Position numbers and translations under genes: made by a program. DNA of 64,000 bases from positions 38,764,627 to 38,828,626 of the forward strand of contig JAAONU010000013.1 of NCBI GenBank assembly GCA_012932295.1, written 5' to 3'. Of the stretch, positions 62,853-64,000 are shown piece after piece; positions within the stretch are counted from its first letter, which is position 1, and each line of letters opens with the position of its first letter. The notes under the pieces were generated by a model. That model worked only from the letters and a program-made list of their open reading frames with translations. It searched no databases and was not told the DNA's origin. This stretch comes from Cyclina sinensis (taxonomy: Eukaryota > Mollusca > Bivalvia > Venerida > Veneridae).

Positions 62853-63219
62853 TCAGTCTTTTTTGTCTAAATCATTGTTCTCTTTTTTTTCAGCTTGACC
62901 AATTTTCCCAAATCTTGTATCAAGTAGGCCAGCAATATCAATGTCTGACTCATCTTTAAATGAGTATGTGAGATCTGAGCAAGACTTTGATTGGGGAACT
63001 TCACTACACAAAAACTCCTCCAGAATATCATCTTTAGCAAGGTCCAAGTTGGATTTTGACATATTATTGTCAGCCATGGTGCCAGTCCTTGGCTTCCCTT
63101 GAACATCTGTGTTGCTGTTAACTGAGCCTGAAGATGACAGACAAACACTTTTTAACCTAGCAAATATCCCAGCATCACTTTGACTCCTTGGCAAGTTTGA
63201 CTTTTCCTCTGGAAGGTGA
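62853..63219 (-). CDS. last coding exon of an unrecognised Ser-rich protein (partial)
   Basis: On the minus strand a TATATGTTTTAG acceptor precedes an exon from 63219 to the TAA at 62853. It enters in phase 2 and encodes about 122 residues. The peptide has HLPEEKSNLPRSQSDAGIFA, LKSVCLSSSGS, KSNLDLAKDDILEEFL, SKSCSDLTYSF, DESDIDIAGLLDTRFGKIG and a Lys/Glu/Asp-rich end (KKENNDLDKKD). RSQSDAG and KSCSD look like phosphorylation or 14-3-3-type serines, and the acidic hydrophobic stretches look like short linear motifs. I do not recognise the family. Upstream exons would lie beyond 64000 or unrecognised in 63.2-64 kb. Confidence 0.6.
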
Positions 63220-64000
63220 CTAAAACATATATTATTTTTAGTCAAAAGGTATCAAAATTTGTAATGATAGAAACCCGAAACCAATAAGAAATCTTCAGCA
63301 CTTGACTGGTGACTGTTTACCTTCAGAGTTTAGTTCAGACAGAACATTCAATTGCTGGGTATTTATAAGCTAATCTATGAATCATGATTTTTATACACAA
63401 GTCAAAAAACATCCTCAAGAGAAAAGCTTTAGTCAAAACTAGATGTACATGTACAAATATCAAAAGTACTTTATACTTTTATACCATATTTCATTTTATG
63501 AAGTACTACTTTAGCAAAGAGCCTTTTCTTGCTGTAATCAATATCTTTACAGTTACACACCTAATAACTATAGCTTAGTCCTGATTAGATACACTTGGTT
63601 TAACATTTTGACTTCATACTGTAAAGACAAACTTTAATTAACAAACAGAACATTTCACAACAGATCTAAACAATATGTATTTCCAAGAAAAAGTTGACAA
63701 CATTGTTCACAAAAAGACTGTACAACACAGATAGTCCTGTCCTAAAACCCTTCAAGACAATTTAACAATTAAAGGACCACGGCAAAGTTCATTCAATCAC
63801 AGCGGGATATTATAAATATAAACTATATCTGCAATTCATTAACAACAGTTTTTGCTTTCTACTACATTTTTAATGATCAACCTGAAGGTGAGATTTTAAG
63901 CATCAATCATGTCTTTGGGTTAATAATATGGATCACCTGACCTGAACCTAAAGAAATTATGATACTTTTTCCAGCAAAGTGTTTTTTTTAAACTTCTTTT
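63220..64000 (-). other. intron of the minus-strand gene, nothing else supported
   Basis: AT-rich non-coding sequence up to the window edge. No further exon is evident. Confidence 0.4.

Overview
The window looks like nuclear DNA of a bivalve mollusc, probably a heterodont clam. It is AT-rich, its genes are interrupted by GT-AG introns of 0.3-1.8 kb, and its intergenic space is full of the tandem-unit dispersed repeats (GGTCAAGGTCAC-type cores, ATGCCCCC ends, TCTTGTT-type right ends) and tRNA-derived SINEs common in bivalves. The species is an inference; no sequence search was possible.

Layout: 1-0.8 kb holds the last exon of an unrecognised gene (+). 1-10 kb is repeats, including tRNA-like SINEs and a 50-bp minisatellite. 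10.05-13.8 kb is a complete alpha-tubulin gene with TATA and CCAAT boxes. 14-25.8 kb has no supported intact gene; it holds an old mariner-type transposase relic, a large 50-bp minisatellite array with higher-order structure and a 1.4-kb element with inverted ends. 25.84-28.5 kb is WRAP73 (four coding exons, +). 29.8-30.8 kb is a repeat element with about six 145-bp units. 31.4-34.1 kb is a divergent polypeptide GalNAc-transferase (-), with a 459-bp palindromic element in one intron. 38.35-38.9 kb encodes a single-pass membrane protein of unknown function. 42.9-44.9 kb is an intronless TRIM protein with B-boxes and an NHL-like propeller (-). 47.6-54.3 kb is an RSBN1/RSBN1L (KDM9) homologue whose assembled sequence has one clear single-base frame break and one ambiguous region. 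55-62 kb is repeat-rich, partly in the probable RSBN1 3' UTR. 62.85-63.2 kb is the last exon of an unrecognised gene (-).

The genes form no operon or cluster and read as ordinary animal neighbours. Alpha-tubulin (microtubules) and WRAP73 (centrosome and spindle-pole microtubule minus ends) are functionally related, but nothing here shows a regulatory link. The most unusual signals are in the non-coding DNA: hairpin-forming minisatellite units whose stems vary in compensated pairs, a repeat family carrying exact nuclear-receptor response elements, and several long foldback elements.
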